A stretch of DNA of 64,000 nt, from positions 124,001-188,000 of the forward strand of contig NW_025401119.1 in the NCBI RefSeq assembly GCF_011075055.1, in the 5' to 3' direction. The position numbers were made by a program, and so were the translations under genes. Source of the DNA: Mangifera indica (lineage: Eukaryota > Streptophyta > Magnoliopsida > Sapindales > Anacardiaceae). This document shows, one piece after another, positions 62,340-64,000 of the stretch (position 1 is the stretch's first letter; each line of letters begins with the position of its first letter). Under the pieces are notes generated by a model that did not search any database, was not told where the DNA came from, and saw only the letters and a list, made by a program, of their open reading frames with translations.

Positions 62340-64000
62340 TTTTTGGGAAATTAATTAAATTACCCAAAATTAAGGGTGAAAAATGAAATTGCCCAACCTT
62401 TCGAATTTTAATCGAAAATGCACTATTTCATTGTGAAGAAGAAAATGCCTTTCATGCCAAAATCGAAAAAAATGACTAAAAATCCTTCTCCGCCACACTA
62501 AAATGCGTGCCTCGTGTGTTGAATACGCAGACTCTGGCAACTTTCTCAGGCAAATTTGGTGACGTTTCCAGCGGTGAAAATAGATAAAAAGGTTAGTAAA
62601 ACAATCATTGTCATGTTTTTGTACATTTGGATTGGATGCAATATTTGGGTGCTTACAGTTAGGGTTTTGAATGGAAAGATTTGATGAAATTACTTGATTT
62701 GGATCAATTTTCTTAGGGCTTTTGTGTTAGATTAGTTGTAAAGTTAATTGTTGATGAAATGGTATTTAAAAAAGGAAGTTTGAGAGGTGAAATCTCACCA
62801 CACAAAATCGATAGTCACCACACGAATGGAAACCTCACCACACAAATTTGTGTGTTGAGATTTCGTGAAAATGTGGAGGTTTTATGCATTTTTTAAACTT
62901 TCTAGAGGTATTTGTCCGGTTGAGGGCCAAAATGCTAGTTTTCAAATAAGGAAGTATGTGGTGAGGCAAAATTATGATTTTGAAAAATTCGTTGACTTGC
63001 AAATTTTGCCATTCAACCACGCGAATTCGTGTGGTTTCGCGTAGAGGGTTTTGGTGGGGCAAAATGATTTTTTTTCAAAATTATGGGCTTTTTTGATATT
63101 TTTCATACAGGAGGCAAATACAAATTTTTGCATCTTAAGGTTATTTTATGTGTAAAATTTGAATTTAATATCTGTTTTTTTTAATAATACATCTATGTTT
63201 AGAATTGAATAATTTATAATATAAAATTAATATTATTTTAATTTAATATTTTTACAGGGAGCTCGACAAAAAAAAAAGGGATGAGAGAAAGGATGAAATG
63301 AGATTCTTTATGGAAAAACACTTCAAGACTTAAGTTATTATATGAGGATATAAAGATGTGAGAGTCATGATTAAGAAAATATTATCAGAGCGACAGTTAT
63401 AAATGTTTCAACGTACCTATTTCAGACACTTCTGGACCTTAAGGATATCTGATTTAGTGGGGTGTTAATACACTCCTTTATTCTCAAAGTGGTAAATAAG
63501 GCAAACTCGAGAGAGGAGTTATGGTTTCAAGTTTATGAGGTTGATGTGAGATTCAACCTGTATAAGTTTACCATTATGACAAGCCTTCGATCTAGTCATA
63601 TGTTAGATATTGACATATATATTTCATCAAAGGCCACAAATCGAATCTACCAGACATATTTTCACGAGTGTAAGTTAGTTACATATACTGATCTGAGTTG
63701 CATTTTCCAGTAAAAGCCGTGAAGGGAGAACAATACTAATATAGTAAAGTTGGTTTTATTGTTTTATCTTCACATAGGGTTATTAATGAGTGATTTGAAG
63801 AAAACAATCCCCTAGAAGATATTACAATTGGTTGATAATCTTGATGGGTTCAATGTATACTTATGACAGTATGGGTGTGGCAAATGACGTATTGATTAAT
63901 TTGTGATAATATCTCTCAAATTTCTATAGATTTCGATGCGATAAAAAAGAAGGGAAACTTGCTGAAATAATATTTTATCATAGGATTCCCACTAACGGTC
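62340..64000 (+). mobile_element. decayed DUF1985 / Ulp1-type transposon, cut by the window edge
   Basis: 63462-63713 encodes REELWFQVYEVDVRF followed by NLYKFTIMTSLRSSH. Its ELWF-x-V-x(3)-VRF-x(3)-EF-x-TGL-like layout resembles DUF1985, a domain common in plant MULE-type elements that also carry Ulp1-like proteases. Just upstream, LFQTLLDLKDI is interrupted by a stop. Downstream (about 63830-63890), DNLDGFNVYLWQYG resembles the next conserved block, again with stops. 62340-62600 has the NNATTACCC/GAAATTGCCC style of a MULE terminal region. It is a pseudogene-like remnant; the similarity is by eye only. Confidence 0.4.

Overview
This window looks like nuclear DNA of a dicot plant. It is strongly AT-rich, its genes have short exons with GT-AG introns, and the recognisable families are plant ones: alpha-tubulin, plant-type COX6A, mitochondrial NFS1, a Group I-like xyloglucan endotransglucosylase (XTH), an EPF-like secreted peptide, and a transcript carrying a miR160 mimic site. 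Genes take up a minor part of the 64 kb. The rest is AT-rich spacer filled with plant transposon remnants. I cannot name the species.

Layout from left to right. 1-1.7 kb is AT-rich spacer. 1.9-2.7 kb is a probable non-coding transcript holding a textbook endogenous target mimic of miR160 (perfect pairing to miRNA positions 1-10, a 3-nt bulge, then pairing to positions 11-20 with one mismatch). 5.26-7.72 kb is an alpha-tubulin gene (+, four exons), intact except for an in-frame TAG at codon 272, where the family has Tyr. 8.87-9.59 kb is a fold-back Mutator-like MITE. 10.6-12.95 kb is an AT-hook protein gene of unknown function (+, four exons). 15.38-20.53 kb is COX6A (+, four exons); its 4.3-kb third intron holds an LTR retroelement with inverted Copia fragments nested inside. 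23.26-25.46 kb is a single-pass membrane protein with a huge charged, tandemly duplicated tail (-). 28.83-30.20 kb is the single-exon cysteine desulfurase NFS1 (+).

30.5-39.3 kb is spacer with an hAT-like MITE, an LTR remnant and a cluster of fold-back elements, one nested inside another; several have 9-bp target duplications. 39.78-40.30 kb is an EPFL-type secreted peptide gene (-) that appears broken: a one-base frameshift in the signal-peptide exon and loss of one of the six conserved cysteines. 40.9-55.7 kb is spacer with a G-rich hAT-like element, a SINE-like sequence, a diverged dispersed repeat, an 891-bp palindromic MULE with a perfect 9-bp target duplication, and GGCC-rich hAT-like elements. 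55.76-56.87 kb is an XTH gene (+, four exons). The right end holds microsatellites, another hAT-like element, a 195-bp tandem repeat and a decayed DUF1985-like element running off the edge.

The genes form no operon or pathway cluster; each is an independent plant locus. COX6A and NFS1 both serve mitochondria (complex IV; iron-sulfur cluster assembly). Tubulin and XTH serve cytoskeleton and cell wall. The miR160 mimic and the EPFL locus are regulatory or developmental. Two otherwise well-kept genes each carry inactivating changes, so real pseudogenisation must be separated from assembly base errors.
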